From: Actinomycetes bacterium
GTDB lineage: Bacteria > Actinomycetota > Acidimicrobiia > Acidimicrobiales > Palsa-688
NCBI GenBank assembly: GCA_021787365.1
Contig: JAJYMB010000061.1
Location: forward strand, 45,918-109,917
Length of the DNA stretch: 64,000 nt
Direction of reading: 5' to 3'
The notes under the pieces are model-generated. The model was given only the letters and a program-made list of their open reading frames with translations. It did no database searches and was not told the origin of the DNA. The translations under genes were made by a program, and so were the position numbers. Position 1 is the first letter of the stretch. Each line of letters opens with the position of its first letter. This document shows positions 27,200 through 35,453 of the stretch, one piece after another.

Positions 27200-28600
27200 C
27201 TAGCCTGCCAGCCCCGCCCGCACGATGTCGCAGAGCTCCTCGTCGACGGTGCAATTGGCGAAGGCAAAAGACCGGCCCATTGCCACCAGTTGGTCGTCGG
27301 AGAGACCGCTGAAACTCGCCCCGAAATCTTGGGCGAGGGCCTCGGAGAACAAGATGTCACGGACGAGCAGGTCGGCCTCCCTCTTGGCGCCGCTCGGGTA
27401 GGGGCCCCACGAAGGGAACTCCTTGGTGATCCGGTCAACCAAGGGGGCCATGACGTCTTGGATCTCTTCGCCGGTCGAGCCCCAGGAGTCGGCGCTCAAC
27501 CGCTTCTTCTTGGCGCGGGCCCCGGCGGTGTGCACCATCCACGGCGTCTCTCCGCCCACTCTAACCAGGCCCTGGACACCCACGTCCTTGTAGGTCCAGA
27601 GCGACCAGCTGGCGCCGCGCTCGTTGTAGAGGCGGAGCTGGTCGGCAAGCAGCTGCCGGCGGCCGCGCTGCAGCCCTGGATCCGCCTCGGCGTAGCCCGT
27701 GTACACGGGGCCGAACTCGCCTACCCAGGTGGGCACGTTGTGCTCGCGCATGTAAGCAGTGAGAACGTCGAACTCCCAGGCCACCACGCCGGCGTCGTAG
27801 TGCGCCCCGAGGGTCTCCCCGGGGTAAGGGCCACCGCGCGCTGCACCCGGGGCCGGGTACTGGTGGACCGCGTAGACGCAATTGGGCAGCGGGGGGCCGA
27901 AGCCGGCGAAGTCCCTCGCGTAGCTGTTGCCGTCGAGGAAAAGCACGTGCCTCGGGTCGACGGTTCGAACCTCGGCTTCCAAACGACGGTAGAAAGCGGC
28001 GAGGCGGTGCCCCTCTTCGTCGGCCGGCTCGTTGACGAGGTTGTAGCCGGCAACCCAAGGCTCGTCGCGGTAGTGCTCGGCCAAGGCGAGCCATAAGGCG
28101 GCGGCGCGGTCCTGGAAGTCCCGGTGCTCCCAAAAAAGTGCCCTATGAGTGCGGTTGTCGCTGTGCCAGTGGTGGTTTTTCCCTCCGGGGAGGGCGTGGA
28201 GGTCGAGCACGGTGTAGATCCCCTGGGCACGGCACAACTCGATGGCGCGGTCCACCCGGGCAAAGCCCTCGGGGAGGATTTCGCGCGGGCGCATGTCGTT
28301 CTCGAAATGGCGGTAGTTGATGGGGATCCTGACGGCGTTAACCCCGAGCCCGGCCAGGAAGGCCACGTCCTCCTCGGCGAAGAAGCTGTCGAGGAGCGAC
28401 CCGAGGAGCAGCCCCGCGCGCTCTTGGCCGAGCGCTCTGCCGAGCGACTCACGGAAGGCCGACTCGACGGAGGGGTAGCCGATTATGAAGTTTTCCATGT
28501 TGAGCCACCCGCCCACCGAAACTCCCCGCAGGGGTACCGGCTCCCCGTTGGCCTTCACGAGCCGCGGGCCATCGACTGCCAACCAGGCCGACCCCTCCAT
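27200..28600 (-). CDS. GH5-family glycoside hydrolase
   Basis: A 466-aa (alpha/beta)8 hydrolase. Landmarks are RIPINYRHFEND near residue 90, YTVLDLHALPGGKNHHWHSD near 125, the acid/base Glu in GYNLVNEPADEEG near 190, VYAVHQYPAP near 240, and the nucleophile Glu in VPTWVGEFGPVYTGY near 290. No signal peptide is visible, which points to intracellular processing of glycan fragments. A C-terminal helical extension of about 100 residues follows the barrel. It probably forms an operon with the GH42 gene. Subfamily and substrate are not assignable by eye. Confidence 0.88.
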   Translation of the reverse strand: MEGSAWLAVDGPRLVKANGEPVPLRGVSVGGWLNMENFIIGYPSVESAFRESLGRALGQERAGLLLGSLLDSFFAEEDVAFLAGLGVNAVRIPINYRHFENDMRPREILPEGFARVDRAIELCRAQGIYTVLDLHALPGGKNHHWHSDNRTHRALFWEHRDFQDRAAALWLALAEHYRDEPWVAGYNLVNEPADEEGHRLAAFYRRLEAEVRTVDPRHVLFLDGNSYARDFAGFGPPLPNCVYAVHQYPAPGAARGGPYPGETLGAHYDAGVVAWEFDVLTAYMREHNVPTWVGEFGPVYTGYAEADPGLQRGRRQLLADQLRLYNERGASWSLWTYKDVGVQGLVRVGGETPWMVHTAGARAKKKRLSADSWGSTGEEIQDVMAPLVDRITKEFPSWGPYPSGAKREADLLVRDILFSEALAQDFGASFSGLSDDQLVAMGRSFAFANCTVDEELCDIVRAGLAG

Positions 28601-28668
28601 AGGCCCATTCTCACCCCCTCACCCGCCGGCCGCAAGCTCGCGCGGCCAGTAACTGTAGGATCGTGCCC

Positions 28669-29475
28669 ATGGGAGACATGGCAACCCGCGAGACGACCAC
28701 GCCCGCCCAAGCCGGCAAGGCTTACCGGATGGGCCGGATCTTCGGCACCGACGGCAAGACCGTCGTGCTGCCCCTCGACCACGGCAGCATGCTGGGACGC
28801 GTGGCCGGCCTCGAAGACCCGATCTCGGCCCTGGAGAGCTTTTCGGCCCTCTCGTGTGACGGCTTTTTGATAACGCCCGGCGTGGCCGCAAGGAGCGCCG
28901 GCCTCTTCGCCCGAAGGGACGCACAAGCCCGCCTCCTCACGATCGACTCCTACTGGAACGCGGGTCAGGTCGGGCGGTCCGTCAAGATAGCGAGCGTCGC
29001 CACGGCGGCCGCCCTCGGTGCCGATGCCGTCAAGATCCTGATGCCATGGAACCTCCCGGCACCCGAGCGCGCCCCCATAGTCTCCATGGTCTCCTCCGTG
29101 ATCGAAGAAGCCGCACCTTTCGGCCTGCCCGTCATGGTCGAGCCCATCGCCTACGAGATGGAGCGCGGCGCCGAAGCGGTCAAGGTCGAGGCTGACGGTT
29201 GCCGGGTGGCGATGGAGCTCGGGGCCGACATACTGAAGGTCGCCTACCCCGGTGACCCCGCGACGCTCGAAGAGTGGTGCCGCGACCTCCACGTCCCTCT
29301 CGTCATGCTCGGCGGGCCGAAATCCGGCACCACCGAAGAGCTCGTCTCGATGGTCGGCGACGCCATGAAGGCGGGTGCAAGCGGCATCGTGATAGGCAGG
29401 CGAGTGTGGCAACGGCCTCAGGCCGAGGCCGCCCAACTGCTCGGCGAGCTCTACGGCATCGTCCACGGGGGCTGA
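28669..29475 (+). CDS. DhnA/LsrF-type class I aldolase
   Basis: A 268-aa TIM-barrel aldolase of the DeoC/FbaB/LacD superfamily. The segment VVLPLDHGSMLGRVAGLEDP near residue 25 and the probable Schiff-base Lys in GADILKVAYPGDPATL near residue 185 are typical of DhnA-type class I fructose-bisphosphate aldolases and LsrF. SGIVIGRRVWQRP near the end binds phosphate. It is divergent from the GH5 gene and convergent with a DhaKL-FGGY operon, so it may cleave a phosphorylated ketose made by those kinases. A glycolytic aldolase role cannot be excluded. Confidence 0.83.
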   Translation: MGDMATRETTTPAQAGKAYRMGRIFGTDGKTVVLPLDHGSMLGRVAGLEDPISALESFSALSCDGFLITPGVAARSAGLFARRDAQARLLTIDSYWNAGQVGRSVKIASVATAAALGADAVKILMPWNLPAPERAPIVSMVSSVIEEAAPFGLPVMVEPIAYEMERGAEAVKVEADGCRVAMELGADILKVAYPGDPATLEEWCRDLHVPLVMLGGPKSGTTEELVSMVGDAMKAGASGIVIGRRVWQRPQAEAAQLLGELYGIVHGG

Positions 29476-29477
29476 CG

Positions 29478-29519
29478 GGGAGGACCGGCCAGGGAGGACC
29501 GGCCAGCGAGGACCGGCCT
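29478..29519. repeat. Three tandem 14-base repeats
   Basis: Two identical units (GGGAGGACCGGCCA) and a third with two changes lie back to back in the gap between the convergent aldolase and dhaL genes. They fill nearly all of the 49-base space between the stops. The embedded GGACCGGCC can pair imperfectly with itself. A role in termination is possible but not shown. Confidence 0.8.
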
Positions 29520-29524
29520 GGTCG

Positions 29525-30148
29525 TCACTCGAAGCTCACGGCTACCGCCTGGAGGGCGATGGCCAGGGCTTGGCAACCCGCGTCGGGGTGACCGAGCGCT
29601 CGTTCGGCCATCCAGCTGGCGCGCCCGGTCTTGGGAGCCATGGACGCGCTGGCGTCCGCGAAGCGGGAAGCGGCCTCGGCGCCGGCACGGAGCGCCGCAG
29701 CCAACGAGGAGCCTTCCTTCACCGATGCTTTCAGGCTGGTACAGACCGCGTCGAGCCCGTCGAGCACGGTACGGTCGCCGAGCGACGCCTTGCCCCTCGC
29801 CTGCACGCCCTCCATGGCGGCGGTAAAGCATGCGGCCACGCGCTCGAGTCCGCTCCCACCGTCCCCCTCGACCGCCTTGGCGGCCCGGAGGAAAGCGGTG
29901 GCCGTGAGAGTGCCGCTCGTGGACGGTGCCCGCCTCGCGACCGCGGCCCCGCAGGACCTGAGAAGTTCGGCCGGCTCCATGTGGGCGGCGCCGGCTGCCT
30001 GCTCATCGAGCACCCTGGCCACCTCGCTCATGGTTATGCCGAGGTCCCCGTCGCCGGCGAAGCCGTCCAGGCGGTTGAGCTCGTCCGCCGAGGAAAGGAG
30101 CGCAGCCGCGGCAGCCGAAAGCGCCCGGCCCAGCGTTGGAGCGGCCAT
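29525..30148 (-). CDS. Dihydroxyacetone-kinase-type subunit DhaL
   Basis: A 207-aa nucleotide-binding subunit. The three Mg-ADP-binding Asp residues are present in LDGFAGDGDLGITM near residue 30, and GTLTATAFLRA and GDRTVLDGLDAV are family landmarks. A His common in the middle of the Asp motif is Leu here. The start is ATG 30148, 5 bases after the dhaK stop; the longer upstream frame is a dhaK shadow. No DhaM phosphotransfer protein is nearby, so the pair probably uses ATP directly. Substrate may be a ketotriose or ketotetrose. Confidence 0.87.
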   Translation of the reverse strand: MAAPTLGRALSAAAAALLSSADELNRLDGFAGDGDLGITMSEVARVLDEQAAGAAHMEPAELLRSCGAAVARRAPSTSGTLTATAFLRAAKAVEGDGGSGLERVAACFTAAMEGVQARGKASLGDRTVLDGLDAVCTSLKASVKEGSSLAAALRAGAEAASRFADASASMAPKTGRASWMAERALGHPDAGCQALAIALQAVAVSFE

Positions 30149-30153
30149 CGCGG

Positions 30154-31158
30154 TCAGCGCCTCACCACAAAGGGGGAGTCGCAGGGTGCGTCGAGGAGCC
30201 TCAGTATTTCCCCGTCCAACCTGAGCAGCGACACCGAAGCGCCGGCCATCTCGAGGCTGGTCGCGTACTCCCCCACCCATGTCCTGCGCACTTCTATGCC
30301 TTTGGACGCCAGCTGGGCGTGCACCGAAGCGAACAGCAAGTAGAGTTCCTCCCTGGGCGTCGCCCCAAGCCCGTTGACGAGCACCGCCACTTCGTCCCCC
30401 GCCTCGTAAGGGAGGTCGGCGACCGCCTGGCTCACCAGGTCGTTCGCGATGCTCGACGCCTTTTCCAGGGGGCCCCGGCGCACGCCTGGCTCTCCGTGTA
30501 TCCCCATGCCAATTTCCATCTGGCCGGAGGGCAGGTCGAAAGTGGGCTTGCCGGCGGCGGGCACCACGCAAGGCGAGAGCGCGACGCCCATGGAGCGCAG
30601 GCCCTGGGCCGCCCGCTCGGTGACCGAGACGACCTCGTCGAGCGAGGCGCCCTCTTCGGCGCGTGCCCCGGCCACCTTGTACAAAAAGGCGATGCCGGCG
30701 ATCCCCCGCCGGCGTGCCTCAGAACCACGCGGAGCAGAAGCGACGTCGTCTGCTGCCAACAGGGTGAGGATCTCGGTCCCACCGGCCGAGCACATCTCGC
30801 CCGCCATGTCGAAGTTCATCACGTCGCCCGAATAGTTCCCGTACAGGTAGAGGACGCCGGCCCCGCCGTCCACGGCCTCGGTCGCCTGGGAGATCTGTTC
30901 GGCGCTCGGCGAAGAAAAGACGTCCCCCACCGCTACCGCATCTGCCAGGCCATGGCCGACGTAGCCCAAAAACAGAGGCAGGTGGCCAGAACCCCCGCCC
31001 GTCACGATCGCCACCTTGCCCTTCCTGGGAGCTCCGGCGCGCGCGAGCACCCGAGGTGCCGGGCTGCGCAGGTGCTCTGGATGGGCGAGCAAGAGGCCTT
31101 CCAGCATCTCGTCGACGAAGGCCCTCGGTTCATTGATGATCTTCTGCATGCCCGCCAT
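30154..31158 (-). CDS. Dihydroxyacetone-kinase-type substrate-binding subunit DhaK
   Basis: A 334-aa subunit that binds a short ketose covalently. The substrate loop is GGGSGHLPLFLGYVGHG near residue 55, and the His that forms the hemiaminal is in MEIGMGIHGEPG near residue 215. Classical dihydroxyacetone kinases have GGGSGHEP; Leu in place of Glu is a feature I associate with erythrulose-type kinases of the family, so a ketotetrose substrate is plausible. It follows the FGGY kinase by 12 bases and precedes dhaL by 5, forming a three-gene operon. Confidence 0.87.
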   Translation of the reverse strand: MAGMQKIINEPRAFVDEMLEGLLLAHPEHLRSPAPRVLARAGAPRKGKVAIVTGGGSGHLPLFLGYVGHGLADAVAVGDVFSSPSAEQISQATEAVDGGAGVLYLYGNYSGDVMNFDMAGEMCSAGGTEILTLLAADDVASAPRGSEARRRGIAGIAFLYKVAGARAEEGASLDEVVSVTERAAQGLRSMGVALSPCVVPAAGKPTFDLPSGQMEIGMGIHGEPGVRRGPLEKASSIANDLVSQAVADLPYEAGDEVAVLVNGLGATPREELYLLFASVHAQLASKGIEVRRTWVGEYATSLEMAGASVSLLRLDGEILRLLDAPCDSPFVVRR

Positions 31159-31170
31159 CTTTGCGCGTCC

Positions 31171-32568
31171 TCAAAGGGCCAGGGGCTGGTCGGCGGGCGC
31201 TGGGAAGACGGTCGGCCCTTCGAAGAGCCCAGCCGCGCAGCCGCCGAAAAGAGCCGCCCCCCGAGCGCCTGCCTCGGTCACCGCCGGCCAGCGCAGCCGG
31301 GGTAGCATCCCAAGCCGGCGCCGGCGGAGGCCGGCAGAACGGGCCCAGCCCCCGGAGAGCACCAGTTCCTTCGCCGGGCCAGCAAAGTCCTTGGTGACCG
31401 CCAGAGCAGCGGCCGCGTTGGCCGAGACCTCCTCCAACGCGGCGCTCCACAGGGCTTCGGGGCTCACCTCTGGGTGCAAGCCCTCCACGGCTGGGTCCCC
31501 AGAAAAGCCGTTGCTCACCACGCGGAGGCGCCCGGGCGCCACGCCCTCGGAACGCAGGTCGAGCTCGGCGGCCTCGGTGCCGGCCATGCCCAAAAGGCGC
31601 AGCACACGGTCGAGGACCATGCCGAGGGGGTTGCCGATGAGCAAGGCATCATGGCCCGGGACGGTGTGCCAGCTCACGCACAGCCCCGCTCGCACGGCGC
31701 GGGCCAAGGCGTCTCCATCGAGAGGGCCCACGGCCCGCACCAGCGCCTCGGTCGTGCCGCACGAGTCGAGGACCTGCGCCGGGCTCGTAGCACCGACGCC
31801 GGCGGCGGCGCACAAGTGGTCATGGCCCGCCGAAGTGAGGGCCGCCCCCTCGAGGCGAGCCAGAACGCCCTTGTCACGGCCAATGACGCCGACCAATTGA
31901 AAAGCTTGGTCGAGTGTGGCCTTGCCAAGGCTGGCGCCCGCCGGCACGAGGGGTGGGAACGTGCCCGTCGCGGCACCGGCCCAAGCCAGCATGTCCCCCC
32001 ACCAGTGCCGGCCGGGCACGTCGAGAGCGCCGGTGCGCGAGGCGAGCGACGCTTCGGAGGCGCGTTCGCCACCCAGGGCGTGCACGACCCAGTCGGCAAC
32101 GCTGAGGACGCTCCGCGGCACAGGCCCGCGCTTCGCCAGGTGCCACTTCAACTTGGCTACCGTGCACATCGCCGACAGGGGGAGGCCCGTGCGGCGGGAG
32201 AAGCCTTCCGTCCCGAAGGCCTCCTCGAGGTCGGCCGCCACCTCCTGTCCCCGACTGTCGTACCAGGCAATACAGGGCGCTACTGGGCGCCCGCCGGCGT
32301 CCAGGTACACCGCCGTTTCGGCCAGGCTGGTGACGCCGGCCCCCACCACCGGCCCAGGCGGCGCGGCCTCCAGCGCCGCGGCAGCCGCTTCCAGGACTGC
32401 ATGAAGGAGTTCCTCCGCGCTCGTCTCTGCCCCCGTGGGGACCTGTTGCCACCGGGTGGGCACACTGGCCCACGCCAGCTCCCTCCCGCAGGCGTCGACG
32501 ACGGCCGCCTTGGTCCGCGTGGTACCCACGTCCACCCCGAGGAGCAGCTCGAGGGCCTTTGAAGCCAT
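31171..32568 (-). CDS. FGGY-family carbohydrate kinase
   Basis: A 465-aa sugar kinase with the phosphate loop GVDVGTTRTKAAVVD at the start, a second loop in LDSCGTTEALVRAVG near residue 265, and the adenosine loop LVLSGGWARSAG near residue 410. It is not close enough to xylulokinase, gluconokinase or glycerol kinase for me to name a substrate. It leads the minus-strand operon with dhaK and dhaL, and its promoter region is shared with a divergent FCD regulator. Its product could feed either the DhnA-type aldolase or the HPS-like enzyme at 34.7 kb. Confidence 0.85.
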   Translation of the reverse strand: MASKALELLLGVDVGTTRTKAAVVDACGRELAWASVPTRWQQVPTGAETSAEELLHAVLEAAAAALEAAPPGPVVGAGVTSLAETAVYLDAGGRPVAPCIAWYDSRGQEVAADLEEAFGTEGFSRRTGLPLSAMCTVAKLKWHLAKRGPVPRSVLSVADWVVHALGGERASEASLASRTGALDVPGRHWWGDMLAWAGAATGTFPPLVPAGASLGKATLDQAFQLVGVIGRDKGVLARLEGAALTSAGHDHLCAAAGVGATSPAQVLDSCGTTEALVRAVGPLDGDALARAVRAGLCVSWHTVPGHDALLIGNPLGMVLDRVLRLLGMAGTEAAELDLRSEGVAPGRLRVVSNGFSGDPAVEGLHPEVSPEALWSAALEEVSANAAAALAVTKDFAGPAKELVLSGGWARSAGLRRRRLGMLPRLRWPAVTEAGARGAALFGGCAAGLFEGPTVFPAPADQPLAL

Positions 32569-32950
32569 ACCCGTCAGTTAACCCTCCGCTCGTCCGAGCA
32601 AGGCCCGGGAGCTGACGTGCCGCTCACCCTGTCCAGGGAGCCCGAAGATCGCTCGCAGGACTGGTCCCACGAGACGGGCACGAAGGAAATGACCTGGCAA
32701 AGTCACCTTTTGGGACAGATTGAGCGCTTTGACAGCTAACGCGCCCGAGGTTAGCATCTGGAAGGAGGTTCAACCACAAGTAGGAAGCTTCACGGGAGGG
32801 GGAACACCGGACTTTGGGCAAGCGAAGGGGCCGTGCACTGCTACGCGTAGCGGAGATCTTGCCGAGCGGTGTGCGTCGTCCGGTTGCCACGAGCGAAGAG
32901 ACCCGACCGTGACCGGGGGGACCAAGACCCGCCGTACTCCCAAGGCGAGC
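32569..32950. promoter_or_regulatory. Divergent control region between the FGGY-dhaKL operon and the FCD regulator operon
   Basis: The roughly 380-base gap contains no convincing gene. It holds one well-formed promoter-operator candidate (annotated at 32729-32757) and a GGAAGGAGGTT purine tract at 32760-32770 with no start codon at the right distance. The regulator's own start lies somewhere between 32720 and 32951, so part of this stretch may be coding. Confidence 0.5.
32729..32757 (+). promoter_or_regulatory. Promoter with embedded operator upstream of the FCD regulator
   Basis: TTGACA at 32729 and TAGCAT at 32752 are 17 bases apart, the optimal spacing for the main sigma factor. Between them, GCTAAC (32735) and GTTAGC (32750) form a perfect inverted repeat with a 9-base spacer. 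A dimeric repressor bound there would cover the promoter. The adjacent FCD regulator is the obvious candidate. Confidence 0.5.
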
Positions 32951-33733
32951 GTGAGCGATGTCAGGCCCCGGGCAGGCGAGAGCGGAGGCGTAACCACACC
33001 TGGCACCACGAAGCAATGGGGGAGCGAAGGCCGCCGGCGGCCTCTGCCCCAGGACATCGCCAGCCGGATCGAGGCGTCGGTGCAGGTCGGACGGTACACA
33101 GTCGGTTCGCGCCTGCCCCCCGAACGGGAGCTCTGCATCCGCATGAGCGTGAGCCGCAACATTCTCCGAGAGGCTCTGCGTATCCTGGAAACCCGCGGGG
33201 TCGTCGAAATACGCCATGGCGTCGGCGCGTTCGTGGTCGCTTACCCGGCAGCTGAGCACGCTCAGATCCCGGTAGAAGTGCGGCTCCAGCGGGCCACCTT
33301 CCCCGTCAACGAGGTCATGGTCGGCCGACGTGCTATCGAGTGCGCAGTCCTAGAGGTCGCCGCGAGGGCCAGGGACGACACTGACCTGGCGCGCTTGCGT
33401 GAGTTCCTCGAAGGCGCTGCCCGCTGCATCGCCGAGGAGGATGCCGAGACCTATGTCGACCTCGATATCAAGTTCCACGAATACCTCGGCACCTGCACGC
33501 ACAACCGGCTGCTCGAGGACATCCAGATGGAGCTCACGAAGGCGACGCTCAATGTGCGTAGCATCGCCACGGAGACCCACGACGCGATGAGGGCAGCTGT
33601 CGGGTTTCACGGAGAGATCCTCGATGCCCTGGCGCGCGGGGACGGGGAGGCAGCCCGTGCCGCGATGGTCATGCACCTGCTCGACGCTCGCGAGCGGCTG
33701 GTTGCCGCTCTGATAAGAGGCGAGGGCTCATGA
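32951..33733 (+). CDS. FadR-subfamily (GntR/FCD) transcriptional regulator
   Basis: From GTG 32951 the protein is 260 aa. The winged helix has LPQDIASRIEASVQVGRYTVG and the recognition segment MSVSRNILREALRILETRG. The C-terminal FCD domain has metal-ligand-type residues in YVDLDIKFHEYL and VGFHGEILDALARG. The start is uncertain: the frame is open back to 32720, GTG 32909 is also possible, and I prefer 32951 because AAGGCGAGC precedes it. The stop overlaps the next gene as ATGA. FCD regulators commonly sense sugar acids or other carboxylates, which fits the operon it leads. Confidence 0.82.
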   Translation: MSDVRPRAGESGGVTTPGTTKQWGSEGRRRPLPQDIASRIEASVQVGRYTVGSRLPPERELCIRMSVSRNILREALRILETRGVVEIRHGVGAFVVAYPAAEHAQIPVEVRLQRATFPVNEVMVGRRAIECAVLEVAARARDDTDLARLREFLEGAARCIAEEDAETYVDLDIKFHEYLGTCTHNRLLEDIQMELTKATLNVRSIATETHDAMRAAVGFHGEILDALARGDGEAARAAMVMHLLDARERLVAALIRGEGS

Positions 33734-34734
33734 AGCCCAGGCCAAAGATCGCGGCGTTCCCGAAAGGGTACTTCAACGAGCTCGTCGCTCGGAGTGGCCT
33801 CACGATCGAGGACTGGATGGTTTCCGCGACCACGCTCGAGATCGACGGGGTCGAGCTCTACCCGCGCTTCCTGGCCGGCACGGGCTCTTCGTACCTCGCC
33901 GGGCTGCGCCGGCGGGCTGAAGACGCAGGCCTGAAGCTGCCCATGATGTGCTCCTCCCCGGACTTCGTCGACCCTCGGCCCGGCGGCTGGGAGTCCGCCG
34001 TCGAATCGATGCGCGAGATGGTCGACGTGATGGTGGAGCTGTCCCCCGGCGCCGGCTGGCGTAGCGTGAGAGTGCTCTCCGGCCAGCGCTGGCCGGGGGT
34101 CCCCGAGGACGAAGCAGTCGGCCGGGCGGTAGAGGGGATCGAGAGGGTCGTGTCCTATGCCTCACCGCGTGGCGTGCACGTGGTGATGGAGAACCATTAC
34201 AAGGACGGCCTTTGGGAATACCCTGAGTTCGCCCAGTCGAGCAGGCTTTTCCTCACCATCACCGACAAGATCGGTTCGCCGTGGTTCGGGGTCAACTTCG
34301 ACCCCTCCAACGCGATCGTCGCCGGCGAGGACCCCCTCGCCCTCTTGGGCCAGGTCCTCGGCAGGGTCCGTTCCATGGGGGCGAGCGACCGCTCGCTGCG
34401 CCCCGGCTACACCCTCGAGGACCTCCGCGCCCATCGGGGTGCCGGCTACCCAGAAGCGCTCCAGCACGGGGTCGTGGGCGAGGGCTTGAACGACTACCCT
34501 GCCATCCTCTCCGCGCTCGCATCAGTTGGTTTCGACGGGTGGATCTCAATCGAGGACGGCGAGCGCGGCGGGCAGGAAGGCCTCCAGGACATCCGCGACT
34601 CGGCTCGGTACCTCCGGTCCTTGGTCGATAGGTACTGGTCCAGGGGGGACGAGCAAAGCGGCGCGAACACACGCAGCGCTCGCGGGGCACCCGAGCGTGA
34701 CAGGACTGGAGCGCGCAAGGAGGACAGCCGGTGA
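33730..34734 (+). CDS. Sugar phosphate isomerase/epimerase (AP-endonuclease-2 TIM barrel)
   Basis: A 334-aa TIM-barrel protein. Metal-binding positions expected in the fold appear as Glu in VVMENHYKDGLW, Asp in WFGVNFDPSNAIVAGED and Glu near the end in GWISIEDGERGGQEG. It overlaps both neighbours by 4 bases, so it is tightly coupled to the regulator and to the HPS-like enzyme. Members include hydroxypyruvate, myo-inosose, L-xylulose-5-phosphate and ketose 3-epimerase enzymes. The last 30 residues are Arg/Ser-rich and not part of the barrel. No substrate can be named. Confidence 0.8.
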   Translation: MKPRPKIAAFPKGYFNELVARSGLTIEDWMVSATTLEIDGVELYPRFLAGTGSSYLAGLRRRAEDAGLKLPMMCSSPDFVDPRPGGWESAVESMREMVDVMVELSPGAGWRSVRVLSGQRWPGVPEDEAVGRAVEGIERVVSYASPRGVHVVMENHYKDGLWEYPEFAQSSRLFLTITDKIGSPWFGVNFDPSNAIVAGEDPLALLGQVLGRVRSMGASDRSLRPGYTLEDLRAHRGAGYPEALQHGVVGEGLNDYPAILSALASVGFDGWISIEDGERGGQEGLQDIRDSARYLRSLVDRYWSRGDEQSGANTRSARGAPERDRTGARKEDSR

Positions 34735-35453
34735 AGACGACCGTGCAGATCTCGCTCGACCTGGTCGACATCCCCGAGGCGTTGCAGACAGCAGAAATGG
34801 CCCTCGAGGCAGGTGTCGACTGGCTGGAAGCAGGTACGCCGCTCATCATCGCAGAAGGCATGAACGGGGTCCGGGCACTGCGTGGTGCGTTCCCAGGAGT
34901 GCCGATCGTGGCCGACCTGAAGACAATGGACGGGGGTTGGCTGGAGGCCGAGCTGATGGCCAAGGCCGGCGCTACCCATGTTGTCGTGATGGAGCGCGCC
35001 CACACCGAGACGATAAAGGTCGTGGTCCAGGCGGGCCGGGACCTCGGTGTGGCGGTCATGGGCGACAACCTCGGTGCCGACGACCCCGTAGCCGCTGCCA
35101 AGCGCCTGGAGGACCTCGGTTGCGACTTCGTCATCCACCACGTCGGCTACGACGAGCGTCGTGGGGCGGCCGCTGCCGGTCGGCCCGTCCCCAGCCCGCT
35201 CGATGACCTGCCGAGAGTGGTCGGGGCGGTGGGGGTCCCGGTCCAAGCGGTCGGTGGGCTGTCGGTGGAGCAGGCCATGCGGGCCCCCGAGCTCGGGTCG
35301 CCCCTGGTCGTCCTTGGCGCACCCCTCACCATCGACGCCGACGCTTTCAAGACCGCCTCGGGCGACCTGCCGGCGGTGCTCGGCGAGATTTGCCGGCACG
35401 TCCACGCTTACGGTGAGGTTGGCCCGGCCGCCCCCGGGACCAAGGAGGCATAG
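34731..35453 (+). CDS. 3-hexulose-6-phosphate synthase-like enzyme (OMPDC superfamily)
   Basis: A 240-aa TIM-barrel protein. The superfamily active-site motif Asp-x-Lys-x-x-Asp is in VADLKTMDGGWLEAEL near residue 63; the MDGG version is closer to hexulose-phosphate synthase than to keto-gulonate-phosphate decarboxylase. The phosphate-binding GGLSV and LGAPLT segments are near residues 175 and 200. No 6-phospho-3-hexuloisomerase is next to it, so formaldehyde fixation is not supported by context. A decarboxylase or retro-aldolase acting on a beta-keto sugar phosphate is more likely. Confidence 0.78.
   Translation: MKTTVQISLDLVDIPEALQTAEMALEAGVDWLEAGTPLIIAEGMNGVRALRGAFPGVPIVADLKTMDGGWLEAELMAKAGATHVVVMERAHTETIKVVVQAGRDLGVAVMGDNLGADDPVAAAKRLEDLGCDFVIHHVGYDERRGAAAAGRPVPSPLDDLPRVVGAVGVPVQAVGGLSVEQAMRAPELGSPLVVLGAPLTIDADAFKTASGDLPAVLGEICRHVHAYGEVGPAAPGTKEA

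Noticed and set aside
27189..27200. Second copy of the GTGAAGCTTC word before the GH42 gene
   Set aside because: It shares ten bases with the palindrome at 16304, but it overlaps the GH42 ribosome-binding site and lacks the full symmetry, so it does not support a common operator.
30149..30571. Longer DhaL with a 140-residue N-terminal extension
   Set aside because: The extension is the dhaK gene read in another frame; the ATG at 30148 gives the normal family length.
32720..32950. Extended N-terminus for the FCD regulator
   Set aside because: The frame is open but the added residues look random and the promoter-operator at 32729 would then lie inside the gene. A start at 32909 remains possible.
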